Positions 42,401 through 53,691 are shown, counted from the stretch's first letter. The stretch: 64,000 bases of DNA from Zasmidium citrigriseum (GCA_002786025.1 NHNW01000012.1:806001-870000), one strand, 5' to 3'. Numbers and translations: made by a program. Notes: generated by a model not told the origin, from the letters alone.

Positions 42401-43160
42401 TGGCGAAGGTGCGCGCTCGACTGACTGCGCAGATTCACTCGCCGCCGTTTGTGGTGCTTGCGTAGACAACCCGGCCCGCTCGACACGCTCCGCTCTCTTC
42501 TTCAGATGATCCATTCTCTTCTCTGCCCGACTTCTATGCGCACTCGGCAAACTCGCGCTGGACTTATTCGCCTCCGCATTCTGGGCCATCCCCGATCCTC
42601 CATCTTCGCCATCTTCCTGGATTTCATCGAGTCGATTGAACGAGGGCGACGGAGATGCGGTATGCAGCTGGAAGGAGGCCGCCAGCGAGGTGTCATTCAG
42701 CGCTTCCGGCGTCGAGATCTCGAGCAGCGTTTCGTACGGCGAATATCGTTCGAGCACATCTTGGAAATGAACGGTCGTTCGAGCTGGTCTGCTATCAGCC
42801 CCCGCGCCCCTCCTCTATATCGTCCTCTTCTCTATACATACCTTGGAGCAATCGCGATGTTCCTTCGGGGATGTACTTGATTAATATCTTTCGCCTTCGA
42901 TACAGCAACAGTCCGTACAAAGGCGACGCCTCTGTATACCCGCTAATCGCATTGCGCGCCTCAGAGACGCCATTCTTGCCCCGACCCAGCAATTCAACGG
43001 AGTCCCTTGAGGTGTACTTCAACAAGAACCTGTGCTACTTTCAGCAACTGCCATGCGGCTGCCACGCTTGTCTACATGAAACTCACCAGCCGCCCGCCTC
43101 CGCTACCGCCGTTTGGTATGCATTCTGGACGTCGGGAGTGTCGAGGCCATTGAGGGACAT
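39437..43160 (-). CDS. Large ADF-homology (drebrin/cofilin-like) protein
   Basis: Exons 43087..43160, 42842..43029, 39776..42783 and 39437..39715 join over introns of 57, 58 and 60 bp to give 1182 residues. The start (MSLNGLDTPDVQNAYQTAV) and the second exon (LLKYTSRDSVELLGRGKNGV, LYGLLLYRRRKILIKYIPEG) form an ADF-H domain over about residues 1-130, an actin-binding fold. About 950 residues of Pro/Ser/Glu-rich disordered sequence follow, with coils and a short polyQ. The C-terminal exon (LWKRRIVTIDDLGNLQFAIAQ to LRTYWKAWAV) is a separate conserved block of about 95 residues. It is probably a filamentous-fungal cortical actin or morphogenesis scaffold; only the domain call is firm. Confidence 0.85.
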
Positions 43161-44613
43161 GGCGTTTGCGCAAGTCGGGACGGGGCTCCGTTCAGCGGTT
43201 TACAGGCCGCGGTCGGCCACTGAGAGGTGATCCTTAATATCGTCGCAGGCCGGTTCCATGGGCGCACTGAGCATCACACCGGTCGCACAAGGCAGGCCCA
43301 GGGAATGTCGTGGAGAGGTTGCGGCGCGCGCAAGGTCGTCTCGTGGGTGCAAGGGAAGTAAACGCGGCAGCAGACTGGCAGGAGACCAACGTCGCCATCC
43401 TGGTGTCGATGTCCCGCCTCGCTGCACTAAAACATTGCAGTTAAAGTTAGAGTCTGCACTACGACCCTTGACCGCATCAATCCTGTTGCTCGCCCGATGC
43501 CGAAACCAATCAAGGAGCGGTTTGACGCCGTGCAGTGCTCACCATTCGGCCTGCAACCTGGATGCCACGCCGCCGGGACCGGTGGCGCTTCTCCCTTTCG
43601 TGGCACTGGCACAAGCACGACTCCTCCCAGTCTAGCACACATCCAGCCGCTCGTTCGGCGATCAAACACAAGTGCAAGTCGGCCTCAAAGCCTGCCAACA
43701 GGGATGAAATCCTATATTCCTGAGAGATATATTATGGAAGATGTCGTTGAGACAACTCTCTGCTCCCCTCTCCGCTGACTTTCGCCATCGCCTTGCTCCT
43801 GCATGGAGGAGCTCCAGCCTCCCTGCATTGCATTGTTCCAGAGCAGGATTCCCCAATAGACTTTCGATCCATCGTTGACTTACCAGATTCGCGAGTACGT
43901 CTCGTTCCGAGCGTTCCACCACAACGTGCTTCAAATGAATTCACCAAACCGTCGAAGATCGCGTGTCCGCGGCGTGGTTCTGGATAGAGTCATTTGTGCG
44001 ATCGATCAAAGCGTAGACGACTCACGGAGACATCGTGGGGCCGAAGCAGTGTTGTACTATTGACCATTATAGGCGACAGAGACCAGCAACCTATCGACCA
44101 GACAGGACACCAACTCCCATTCGCTCGTCGACAACTCTTTCCCAGATCAACATCCAGCGTGCCGCGCCGCAAGTGATGAACACTTGAACTCGACGTGGTC
44201 CCGTCGAGCCGGCCACGGAAATTGAGCAAGTTCCATCCCATCACAGGCCCGCTCTGGACAGGAGGCAAAAGCCGCGATCGCGTCGCGCTACGACCTGAAC
44301 GGCATTTGCAGCTATTGGCATCTCAGTCTCGGTCTCGGTATTGTTGACATCATGTACCTCCATGTCAACGATGTTCGAGAATGTTGGTTGATATCTTTGC
44401 GGCTTCTTCACTTCTATGGTTCGGCTAGGGCCTTGCCGACAGGGTTCGCTGAGCTCCGCTCTGCCATGTTCCGAATAAATTGAAGGTGCTCGTGCGCAGC
44501 TGCCGACTGGCCACCAGATCGCAAGACCGCCTTTACGACACCGAGGCTTGTTTTTTGACTTCAACTACACCCTACAATTTAAGCAATACCTTTGCGCGTT
44601 CAATCAATTTACA
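43161..44613. other. Gene-free stretch between divergent ADF-H and OHCU genes
   Basis: This is about 1.45 kb between divergent ATGs. Overlapping short ORFs occur on both strands (up to about 125 codons at 43258..43635), rich in Arg, Cys and Ser, with no domain or consistent splice structure. No tRNA-like box was found by eye. It may be promoters plus unannotated transcript. Confidence 0.4.
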
Positions 44614-45215
44614 ATGGCATCGCTGAAGCTTCCTCGAATTGAGGACATACCAACGTTGTCGACAGAAGATCGGGCAAAGATTCTCGATCTGCTCTTCGAA
44701 CCCAGCACGCAGCTACATACCCTTTCCGTCCCTCTTCTGCACGAGAAGACTTTTGATTCTTACCCCGACTTGATCGCTGCGGTTGGGGTGCAGCTCACGC
44801 AGCTGGCAGAGTCATCGTCGACCTCTGACACGAAATGGCTGGAGGATATTCTGGGCTCGCACCCGCGACTGGGAGCCAAAAAGGTTGAGAGCGCCCAGTC
44901 GCAGGCGGAGCAGGCCCAGCTGCAAGGTAACGCAGAAGAGGCGGCTCAGCTGCGGGAATTGAATGAGGAGTATGAGAAGAAGTATCCGGGTTTACGTTAT
45001 GTGGTGTTTGTGAATGGGCGCAGTCGGCCGGTGATTATGGAGGATATGCGTGAGAGGATTGCGAATAGTGATCTGAAGAAAGAGCGTGCTGCTGCGATCA
45101 GAGTGAGTTCGAGATGATGAGGGTATTACGAGATTGGCTGACTGAATTCTGTCGCAAGGCCATGTGCGAGATTGCGGTGGATCGCGCTTCCAAGTTGACT
45201 GAGTCAATGCCGTGA
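44614..45215 (+). CDS. OHCU decarboxylase (urate degradation)
   Basis: The enzyme converts 2-oxo-4-hydroxy-4-carboxy-5-ureidoimidazoline to S-allantoin, the last step of uricolysis, usually in peroxisomes or cytosol. Exons 44614..45102 and 45159..45215 (56-bp intron, GTGAGT, CTGACTGA branch) encode 181 residues. The catalytic histidine is H83 in ILGSHPRLG, the family hallmark. The helix with ELNEEYEKKYPGLRYVVFVNGRSRP and the EIAVDRASKL ending in exon 2 are typical. No clear C-terminal SKL-type peroxisome signal is present (it ends ESMP). The frame continues 22 codons upstream to another ATG at 44548, but the family start fits 44614 better. Confidence 0.94.
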
Positions 45216-45676
45216 AAGCGCCCACAGCGAACATTGCTCTGGACGGGAAGACCGCAGAAGGTTGCTACACGAGTCGTAACGATCCAGTATGCCGGGACCT
45301 GTTGAGGCAGACCGGACTGGCCTTGCGACGAGGGACCAATCGAGAGAAAACGACACTAAGTTAAAAGGACACCAGATCTGTCCAACTCATCCCAGTGCCG
45401 CATCTCTGTGAAGCCTACAAACGATCTATTGCTATGGCTCTGTCTCATGCCTCAGCCAGTCGGTTCTAGAAAAGAGATCACTGGCGCCTTGTCCGGACCA
45501 GAACAACGACGATATGGAGGAAGAGCCTAAGGCAATGTCTCGTCGCATTCACGACATTCAATTACGAGCAATCACTTGCTACAATCCTTTATCTCGTCAG
45601 GTCATATATAGCGATTGGAATTCTCGTTCACGACTATCTCTGCCAGAACAGTAAGTGCCAGATTTCAACGCTGCTC
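45216..45676. other. Intergenic, OHCU 3' / small acidic protein 5'
   Basis: This 461-bp gap lies between two plus-strand genes. I see no coding or RNA feature. Confidence 0.5.
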
Positions 45677-46123
45677 ATGTCCGACCAGAAGAAGGAATCA
45701 AAATCCCAGTCCAACTCCCCAGCTGGCAACAAGACACCCGGCAAATCCGCTCAAGGATCATCGACCAAGCAATCTGATACACAGAGTAAGACCGCCACCA
45801 AGGACCAAGGAAACCGCCAAATAGATACATCTAGCAGTACTACTAGAGGCGAGGGAGCTCCTTTCGAGGATGTTGACTTGAACGATCCGGCCCCTGATAA
45901 GCAACAGGGAAAGGAGGGTAGCAAAGATGTCAGCAATGAGGAAGCCCCTTTCGAAGATGTCGACTTGAGTGATCCGCCACCAGAGGATCCATCGTATGAG
46001 ATGGTTGATCATGGAGATGCTCCTCATTCTTCACGCAACACGCAGCCTGATCACCAGTGGAAGTATCCAGAGGGCTTTGGCAAAGACAAGAAAGGCCATC
46101 GTGGTGGTAGAGGTGGGAAGTAA
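45677..46123 (+). CDS. Small hydrophilic acidic protein with an internal repeat, unknown
   Basis: A single exon encodes 148 residues from an ATG. The first 55 residues are Ser/Lys/Gln-rich and disordered. A short unit reading APFEDVDL then N/S-DP occurs twice (about residues 61-71 and 89-99), and the protein ends in a Lys/Gly/Arg-rich tail. It has no signal peptide, membrane segment or cysteine. I do not recognise a family. The duplicated acidic unit and the even use of codons in frame argue that it is a real gene, but there is no homology support. It is convergent with Gpi12. Confidence 0.5.
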   Translation: MSDQKKESKSQSNSPAGNKTPGKSAQGSSTKQSDTQSKTATKDQGNRQIDTSSSTTRGEGAPFEDVDLNDPAPDKQQGKEGSKDVSNEEAPFEDVDLSDPPPEDPSYEMVDHGDAPHSSRNTQPDHQWKYPEGFGKDKKGHRGGRGGK

Positions 46124-46410
46124 TCATTTGGATGGGCGATCGAAACGAAGGCTGAGGGAATGGTAAGTTCCTTGTCTGCAATCTAGACGTTCCTACGCTG
46201 CCATCGATTGGCAGAGGTAGCACTCAACCATTGCGAGAGACCAATTAGCCGTGCCTTCAATGTCAGTTCTGACTGAATATGCGTCTCCGTCTTTCCAAGC
46301 CATTGAGAATCCATAGGCCTCCTGAAAGACCTGCGCACTGCGAGAATAGCGAGGTGGCCCCCAAACTGCTTTACCATTCGCTATGCTACACACCCCCAAT
46401 GCTCCCGCAT

Positions 46411-47250
46411 CTAAAACCCCTTCTGCTTGGTCAAATCATTAATGACCATGTACCTTGAAACCCCAATCCACCCCCACCGAAACCACCGCATCTGACTCTT
46501 ATGTGCCGTCGTCATAGCCAGCTGCGCCTTCCTCACATCCCCGGGTGTACTGACACTCAGCAGCGGCGTGGGAAACGCGCCCCTCTCCTTCGTCGTCCAG
46601 ATGCAAGTAATGACCGTCATCACCGAGTCCAATACGCTGCTGTACTTCCGCAGCACATTCGTTGAGGTAAGAGTGTACATCTTGACCGGCGATTCCCAAC
46701 CCGCCCGTCCTTGCATTAGAGAACGCATGAAAGCTGTGGCACCGTGGAAGAGCGAGATATGATTCGGATGCCCCGAAACGCCTTGCTCGTCAAACGTGAT
46801 CAACACGTCGATGTTCGCCGTGGGTTCTGCCGTCGCCGGCAAACTCGAAATATTCGGCGCAAAATACTTCGTCAAAACCCCCGCCACAGCCTTCGCATCC
46901 CAAACCTCCGTCATCGAATCCGGGAAATTCTTATCCTCAAGCACAACCACATGTTCCGAAGATCTGAGTCCGAGTTGCAGAGCGCTTTTCGCCAGTTCGT
47001 CTTTGCGGATGTGGCCCAGACCGTCGGCGTCGCCGCTGCTGAAGCACAGGATTACGACTTGGTTTCCGAGCTCGCGGCGAGTCAGGGAGAGGAGGGTTGG
47101 CGCGAAGAACATGGCTTCGTCGTCTGGGTGCGCGATCAGGAGGCATATTCGTTTTCCGGTGATGATGGGGAAGGAGCGGATCATGTAGGCGGAGAAGAGC
47201 CATAGGACGAGGATGAGCACGGGGATTTGTGCTGCTTGGAGCCAGTTCAT
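46411..47250 (-). CDS. GPI12: GlcNAc-PI de-N-acetylase Gpi12 / PIG-L
   Basis: The enzyme deacetylates N-acetylglucosaminyl-phosphatidylinositol on the cytosolic face of the ER, the second step of GPI-anchor synthesis. A single exon encodes 279 residues. Residues about 5-28 form an N-terminal membrane anchor (QIPVLILVLWLFSAYMI). The zinc and catalytic motif HPDDE is at residues 41-45 in LLIAHPDDEAMFF. Other family marks are VVILCFSSGDADGLGHIRKDEL, LITFDEQGVSGHPNHISLF and a conserved C-terminal WFRWGWIGVSRYMVINDL. Chs7 lies upstream on the same strand. Confidence 0.95.
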   Translation of the reverse strand: MNWLQAAQIPVLILVLWLFSAYMIRSFPIITGKRICLLIAHPDDEAMFFAPTLLSLTRRELGNQVVILCFSSGDADGLGHIRKDELAKSALQLGLRSSEHVVVLEDKNFPDSMTEVWDAKAVAGVLTKYFAPNISSLPATAEPTANIDVLITFDEQGVSGHPNHISLFHGATAFMRSLMQGRAGWESPVKMYTLTSTNVLRKYSSVLDSVMTVITCIWTTKERGAFPTPLLSVSTPGDVRKAQLAMTTAHKSQMRWFRWGWIGVSRYMVINDLTKQKGF

Positions 47251-47676
47251 CTTGCTTGATGTTTCTTCGATTTTTGCGTTATTGCTGGTGTTGGGTGTGG
47301 ATCATGATGGATTTTTGTTTACCGCCGGAGATAAGGCCGCATTTTGATGGTTTTTGTTTGCTGAAGGCCAGATGTACACCCCGCCTCGTGGAAACAGCTA
47401 AAAACGATGGTTCATGTGTCGTCGAAGTTCGGCAATTTTATCCCTTCGGTCCGTGCAAGGTTCCTTGTGCCCGTGATCATCGCTTCAGATTCCGTTAACC
47501 AAGTGATGACAGTAGTGAGCATAGAGAACGACTTCTTGGTCTCGATCATCATTGACATTATTCTGTAGGCTACATATTTCTGTGTCCTGCTGATACCAAT
47601 CCCTTCGCCACGCTATGCGAGTACTACTAAATCAGCTTTTCAGATATCACCTCAACGCCGTGTCCAATTTTGAAAA
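47251..47676. other. Intergenic, GPI12 promoter / CHS7 3' end
   Basis: This 426-bp gap lies between two minus-strand genes. I see no further gene. Confidence 0.5.
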
Positions 47677-48784
47677 TCAGTAACCGTAGCCCGAGTTTCT
47701 ATGGCCAGGCTGAACAAAGTGGGCAGTGCTACCATGATCGCTCTCCTGATAGTAGGTGCCTCGCTTGTCAAGGTCCTCGTACGGGTTGTGGTCCTTCACT
47801 TCCCAGTTGTTCTGTCTTTGGCCAACAGAGAACTCGAGATCCTCCTTCGTGATGGAGTCCCAGTACTGCGAGATTGTTAACTGCTGCCCCGTGCCCATTT
47901 TGATGCTTTTTCTCACCTTGTACACCATCATCACTGCCAGCAAATTCAGCAGCGTCGCGAAGAAGAGGCCATCCAGATAGTGCTGGACATTGTCGCAGAT
48001 GGTCTCGCTGAAGACGTAGAGCAGCACTTGTCCGATGACGAATGCAGCAACTCCAAAAGTAATGTGCCACAATGGCCATCTCTCCTGCAGCGTGCCCGTT
48101 ACAAGAATGATCTGCATGACCACGTAGACAAACAAGAAGATGGCGCTGAAGATGTAGACCACCACGAACAATCCAACGGTGTTCTCTGGTCCCAAACCTC
48201 CCCATCCTTTGAATGTCAACAGCGCCACCGCGAATGATATCAAGAACATGGCAACACTGCACGTTCGCAGGAGCCAGACTGAAAGTGTTGTCCCGTCTTC
48301 ATATAACTGAAAGCCGACGAATCCGTTGATCATGAGGCAGATGCATGTGGCGGAGACGAGACCGCATTGTACGGCAACGAAGTAGGGGTATGCGCCGCTG
48401 GCCGGTGGGACGACGCCGCAGTCGATTACGAGCGAGCACATCGTAAGGAGGGTGTAGGCGTAAAAGAAGGAGGTGATTTCCTTGCGGCCTATCTCGTTGT
48501 CAGCTCCAATATCTTCTCATACATCTCTTCTCTTGCGCAAACATACCAACAGCCGTGAATTTACTCCTCACATGCAGAATCATAATGACCAGCATGATCA
48601 AGGCCAGGATGTGTGCGAAGCCTGTCGCTCCCTGGAAGATGATGGTATTGGCGACCTCGATCGAGCGCGAATAGCAGTCGGACTGGGTGAAATGCGAGCC
48701 TGTGATGGGCGAGGTCGGTCCTACCAGAGGACATAGCGGGATGGGAGTCTTCTCGCATATTGATGTGAAGTCGCCGAAGCCCAT
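47677..48784 (-). CDS. CHS7: Chitin synthase export chaperone Chs7
   Basis: Chs7 is an ER membrane chaperone needed to export a chitin synthase (yeast Chs3) to the cell surface. Exons 48547..48784 and 47677..48488 (58-bp intron, GTATGT, GATAG) encode 349 residues. The conserved start MGFGDFTSICEKTPIPLCPLVG is intact. About seven hydrophobic segments follow, including ATGFAHILALIMLVIMILHV, AYTLLTMCSLVIDCGVVP, YFVAVQCGLVSATCICLMING and VGLFVVVYIFSAIFLFVYVV. ETICDNVQHYLDGLFFATLL and a hydrophilic tail come last. Length is close to the family norm. Confidence 0.96.
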
Positions 48785-49109
48785 GGTGAAAGGCTGGTGG
48801 CGCCTCGCAGGCGCAGCGATGGAGACGGCTTGTTCGGAGGGCGATGAAGTGGTCGGCGAAGCGAATGTGCTCTATCAAGGCGTGCGTGGACGGTGGTATG
48901 GCCTGGATGGTCTGTGGTTGTGTGGTAAGGATGGAGTGGACAAGGGTGTGAGAGCCGTTGGCCAAACAATGGGGCGTCGCGAGGGCTACCAAAAATAGAC
49001 AGGGATGGAGCTAGCGTACGACTTCAAAACTCTCTCGACTGTCGACTTTCCAGACAAGACAACAGACAAAACTTCATCAAGTCTCGACTGCCTCTCGAAA
49101 CCTGCCATC
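48785..49109. promoter_or_regulatory. Divergent promoter, CHS7 / membrane-protein gene
   Basis: This 325-bp interval lies between the Chs7 ATG and the preferred ATG of the plus-strand membrane-protein gene. An in-frame upstream ATG at 49005 lies within it. Confidence 0.45.
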
Positions 49110-49793
49110 ATGGCAGACGAAAAGCCCAAAAACCGCAAAGAGAGACGGGCGGAGGCAAAAGAAACGGGCAAGCCTGTTGAGCCGCCAACGAAGACTCCCA
49201 AAATCAAGATGGCCCACCCGGACCGTACCAAACCTGCTGGCAAGACGCTACTGGACCTATACGACGAGAAGAAGGAACTCCTCGACCAAGGCCAACCTTT
49301 TGACGATAAATACGAAGATGGCTTACCACGCGGGGAGAGCGGCAACATTCTCGAGGCTGGTTTGGGAGACGGCGAACCCATCGGGCCCCTGGGAGATGCT
49401 GTCTTTTGGGCTATTTGCTTGACGATGTTCCATTTCACGCTGGATGTGCTGGTCTTCAATCAATACGCTCAGGACATTGTTTGGCCGGCCATTGTGAAGC
49501 GGTCAGCTACGATCTTGCCAATTCTGTTTCTGGTTATCTATATGATGCGTTCCAAAACGGCGAGGAAGCTGGAATGGGGTCGTCAGATTCTCTTCTTCGT
49601 TGCGGGCACTGCTGCTGGATGCTATCTCATTCAGGCTGGGAACAAGTACGATTACTTCTTCGTCATGAAGCAGGCACCTCCGCTTGGGACTTTCTGGGTG
49701 TTTAGCGTCATTGAGATGAATCTGGGATTCTCGGTTGTCAGTGTGTTGATCGATCTGGCCTTCCTCTGGTACAACGACTTTTCAGTCTTTTGA
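49110..49793 (+). CDS. Conserved fungal four-helix membrane protein (DUF7719-like)
   Basis: A single exon encodes 227 residues from the ATG at 49110. An in-frame ATG at 49005 would add 35 residues without hydrophobic character; I prefer the later start because the basic KNRKERRAEAKE opening resembles the family start. After a charged N-terminus come four hydrophobic helices: VFWAICLTMFHFTLDVLVF, ATILPILFLVIYMM, ILFFVAGTAAGCYLIQAG and FWVFSVIEMNLGFSVVSVLI. It has no catalytic motif and its function is unknown. It is probably an ER or other endomembrane protein. Confidence 0.8.
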   Translation: MADEKPKNRKERRAEAKETGKPVEPPTKTPKIKMAHPDRTKPAGKTLLDLYDEKKELLDQGQPFDDKYEDGLPRGESGNILEAGLGDGEPIGPLGDAVFWAICLTMFHFTLDVLVFNQYAQDIVWPAIVKRSATILPILFLVIYMMRSKTARKLEWGRQILFFVAGTAAGCYLIQAGNKYDYFFVMKQAPPLGTFWVFSVIEMNLGFSVVSVLIDLAFLWYNDFSVF

Positions 49794-51320
49794 GGACATT
49801 GCAATTTGTTGCCTGAATCGACAGCCATATCAACAGAAGAAGTCTCCAACAGTTGAGCAGCAGTCAGCCGGCCGGTCATATATCCCTCAAGAACAGCGTT
49901 CTCTTGCAGGGGCTACCACATCGAAGAGCATCACGGTGTCTGATGTCGTGTGGGGGACTAATGCTAGTCAATTTTGGCAGATGGCTTCCAGTGCATGACG
50001 AATTGCCTGGGGGATGCACTCGAAGGCACAACTCTACGCTCGTTGGCGTCGATCAATCCGAATGGAAGGGAGTCAAGAGACCCAGTCAGCTGTCAAAGAT
50101 TGCTTTACAACCTCAGGATGGGCTACGAAAGCTCGTGACGAACTCACCACATCGAGACGCTGCATGTGATGTGCGAATTCGACTGACGGGGGAAAGATTT
50201 TTTGACTTGGCAAGAATCATCAAGCCTGTTGTCAGCACCAAGCAGTCACAGTTGAGCCACACCTGATCGCGGGATTAGTTAGCTGCGAGATTTTGAAGGC
50301 AGACCAGGACTCCATGAACAGAATATGTCCACATCATCTCTGAGAGATCGACGACTGCAATGGCTGGTCCTTGTTTATTTATTGTCTGTGTGACTGGTGC
50401 GCTAAGCAAGGCAGTGCCAAAGGGTGGGAGGTATGTGCACGTTGCCGGTCCTTTAATAAGGTTTCAGCTGCTGGATCATCACGGATGTAATGAACTCGTG
50501 AATGAACCCTAACAGAAGGCCTCTCAGCAGCTGGAACAGATGTCAACACATCGTTGACAAGCAACGGGAACGATGAGGCGTGCTCGTGAAGGTGAGAATG
50601 TGGTGCAACGCAGTGACGCGATTAATAACGTCCACCTAGCGGGCCGAAGCCGACGAGTGGAGATATCGCCGTGACTCTCGGTTGCTGGCAAGCTGCGTGC
50701 GAGAAGGACGAAATAATGAAGAAGGGAATGACGGCAGGAGAAGCCGGTTGTAATGAAGAGATCAAATTGGGTAGTCGAGAGTAGCATAGACTGGTTGTAG
50801 AATCGTGCCCGCAGAGAAGTGTCTTGCTGCACTGCGGAACTTTCCATGCATGGTGAACCGCACGTCGAGCACCTCTCGCCGCCGAGTGCGCTTCTTACCC
50901 ATCCCACCGCCCACACACTCGACCAATCTCTCCGCTCCGTCCTCGAAGACACCATCATCCCTCGCCCGGCACCAATTTTGCCAGCATTGTTGCGAGAAAT
51001 GCAGTGCTAGCCGGTCAACTCGGCGGACCAAGACATAACTAAGCAGCCCGCCCGGTCGAGGTATCTTCTCTTCCTTGCTCCCACCACTCTTGCACCTGCT
51101 CAATCGACATCTGAAGACGAGCACTCGCCTGTCCGCACCACACGAGCACATTCGTGCAGTGTGAGCGGCATCAGACGGTCGCCAGCAGACGTCACTGCCA
51201 CCCCAGTGCTCCGCCCGGCGTCGCCAGGTCTGTTTCGCTTCGGACGCACGTCTTTTCGCACCCTCGACTCCCAATCATCCGACAACAACACCCCCATGAG
51301 CCGCTGAAGGCCTCGCGAGA
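49794..51320. other. Gene-free stretch upstream of the LAMMER kinase
   Basis: This is about 1.5 kb with only unrecognisable short ORFs (the longest is 170 codons on minus at 50762..51274, Arg/Cys-rich). The last 500 bp are C-rich with many short plus-strand frames, as in the long leaders of fungal signalling genes. The region is likely the kinase promoter and 5' UTR. Confidence 0.45.
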
Positions 51321-53691
51321 ATGTCCACTCCGCAAACGCTCAATGTGACGCGGACGATCCCTCCACATCATCTGGATCATCGCAGTCTACGAATCGAGGA
51401 GCGCTACCTCCCACCACCGAACCCAAGACCATCAAGCAATCTGAGCAACGGCTATCAGCACAATATGCCAGCTCGCCCATCGAGCAACCTTTCATACCGA
51501 GAACTCCCGCCTCCACATCGGCCTGAGAGCGGAGCTGGCTATGCCCAGCGAGGAGCAGGTGAATACGCAGCGGCAAACGGGCACGGTCCGCAACCACCAT
51601 TCGAGGACCTAAGACGCACAGAAAGCAGGTCGAGCCAACACCACAGACAACTTCCACCTCTTCCACCCCAGCAGCACACCTCGAGTGCATCACGTGCACC
51701 TGCAGGAAGCGCCGTGGGTGAGATGCCGAGTCAACAACAGTACGACAACCAGCAGTACGAGGGTCAAGATCGCAACAGGAGGCGGAAAGCAAAGTCGCCA
51801 GTCGACTGGGTCCGCTTCTTTGGAGGGAAGCCACCAGCAGAAATTATCGAGATCCATGACGACGACAGCCCAGCTCCTCCTGCAACCATTCAGCGGCCAC
51901 CACCACCGACAATGAATGGCTCCAGTACCTCACAGCATGTTGATAAGAAGAGGCGTGTAAATGGCGGAAGTGGTGAGGTCGCAACTTATAGTACTACCAA
52001 CACACCCTACTCCCACTCGAATGGCGCCTCAACAGAAAGCTTACAGGCCACAACAGCGCCGACCTCCCTCGGCTCTCAAGCTAGCAGCGGCAGCAGAGTA
52101 GAGACCGCTCAGACTGGCCAGAAACGCAAGCGAACCACCAGGACCTCAGATGCCGATCGCAAGAAGCAAGAAACTGACCGCCCCGGACCCCGTGGATATC
52201 TGGCAGAATATGGCGAGTACGTGCCGCCGCCAAAGCAGGTCAGAAAGCAGAAGGACCTACCCGTTCCAGTCCATCACGATGTATGTCTCAAGATCTCTGA
52301 CTCGATAAGCCAAACCTCTACTGACATTACAGCAGCGACACAAGTCCACCGAGAAGGTTGACGACGATGATGGTCACTACATAGTTCACGAGAACACTCG
52401 TCTCGGCAAGAACTACACCCTGGTCTCCCTGCTTGGACAAGGCACATTTGGAAAGGTTGTTCGTGCCATCGACACCAGCTCTCGGAAGGAAGTGGCCGTA
52501 AAGATCATCAGGGCCGTACCTAAGGTATGCATCGGATCCATCGTCACACCCAGCGTAAGATCTCATAGCTGACGGATTGCAGTATCGCGATGCTAGTCGC
52601 ATCGAACTCAGAGTACTCCAGACCTTGCGAGCCGCGGATGAGCACAATCGCAATCGGTGCATTCAGTTGCGGGAGTGCTTCGACTGGAAAGGCCATATCT
52701 GCATCGTCACGCCCCTTCTCGGACTCTCCGTGTTTGACTTTCTCAAGAGCGGAGGCTTTGTTCCATTCCCTGGATCGCACATTCAGGCCTTCGCACGTCA
52801 ACTGCTTGGGTCCATCGCCTTCCTCCACGATCTGAACCTCATCCACACCGACTTGAAACCGGAGAACATCCTCCTGCTCAACCACACATACCAGACCTTC
52901 ACATACAACCGCAACATCCCATCCTCGAGCACCTTGACATCGAGGCAGGCCAAGTTCAGGAGAGTGCTTCTGAGCCCACACATCAACCTCATCGACTTTG
53001 GTAGCGCGACCTTTGACGATGAGTATCATAGCTCGGTCGTCAGTACGCGCCATTATCGTGCCCCTGAGATCATCCTTGGCATTGGTGAGTGTGACTCGAG
53101 TCGTCTGGACAATGTGGCCTTGCTAATCGTCTTCCAGGATGGTCACACCCGATTGACCTCTGGTCGCTGGGCTGTATCCTGGTTGAGTGCTGGACAGGAG
53201 ACGCGCTTTTCCAGACACATGACTGCTGTGAGCATCTCGGCATGATGGAGGTACGTAAACGCCAACATGGTTTGATTAGTCTCGGCGACTGACATAGCTC
53301 TCAGGCTGTTACGGGCAATCCAATCGATCGTTCCCTCATCCGCGAAGTCCAGCGTGTATCCAAGCGAGGGGACCGCAACTCAGCTGCTCGGTTCTTCAAG
53401 AATGGCCACCTGACGTACCCGATGCCCGACACCCCGCGTCAATCTAGGAAGTTCGTTCGGGGTATGAAGAGGCTCGAGGACATCATCCCTCAGACCACCA
53501 ACTTCAACCGTCTCTTCCTCGACCTGTTGCGCAAGATCTTTGTGTACGACCCCAAGAAGCGGATCACCGCACGGGAGGCGCTCAAGCATCCGTGGTTCGA
53601 TGAGTTGGTCGAAGATGATGGAACGGAGGCCACGAGGATCAGGATCGAGCGTGAGAGATTGGCGGAACAAACCGAGCGACGCTCTCGGTAG
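51321..53691 (+). CDS. LAMMER (CLK-type) dual-specificity protein kinase
   Basis: This kinase of the Kns1/Lkh1/LkhA group phosphorylates SR-type splicing factors and controls growth and stress. Five exons (51321..52280, 52333..52524, 52583..53084, 53138..53250, 53305..53691) encode 717 residues. The 320-residue N-terminus is disordered, with a basic KRKRTTR patch. Kinase landmarks are GQGTFGKV (residues 355 on), the VAVK lysine K377, HTDLKPEN with D474, and DFGSA with D522. The activation segment includes [13 protein letters not shown]. The signature reads EHLGMMEAVTGNP (from residue 583), a relaxed form of EHLAMMERILG. The first intron ends in a tandem TTACAGCAG, allowing two acceptors three bases apart. 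Confidence 0.95.

Noticed and set aside
42054..42509. 151-codon plus-strand frame opposite the ADF-H gene
   Set aside because: It is Ser/Cys/Gly-rich antisense of a Glu/Pro/Ala-rich disordered region, with no independent support.
50762..51274. 170-codon minus-strand frame upstream of the LAMMER kinase
   Set aside because: Its start and composition look random, it is rich in Arg and Cys, and it lies opposite the C-rich leader of the kinase gene.
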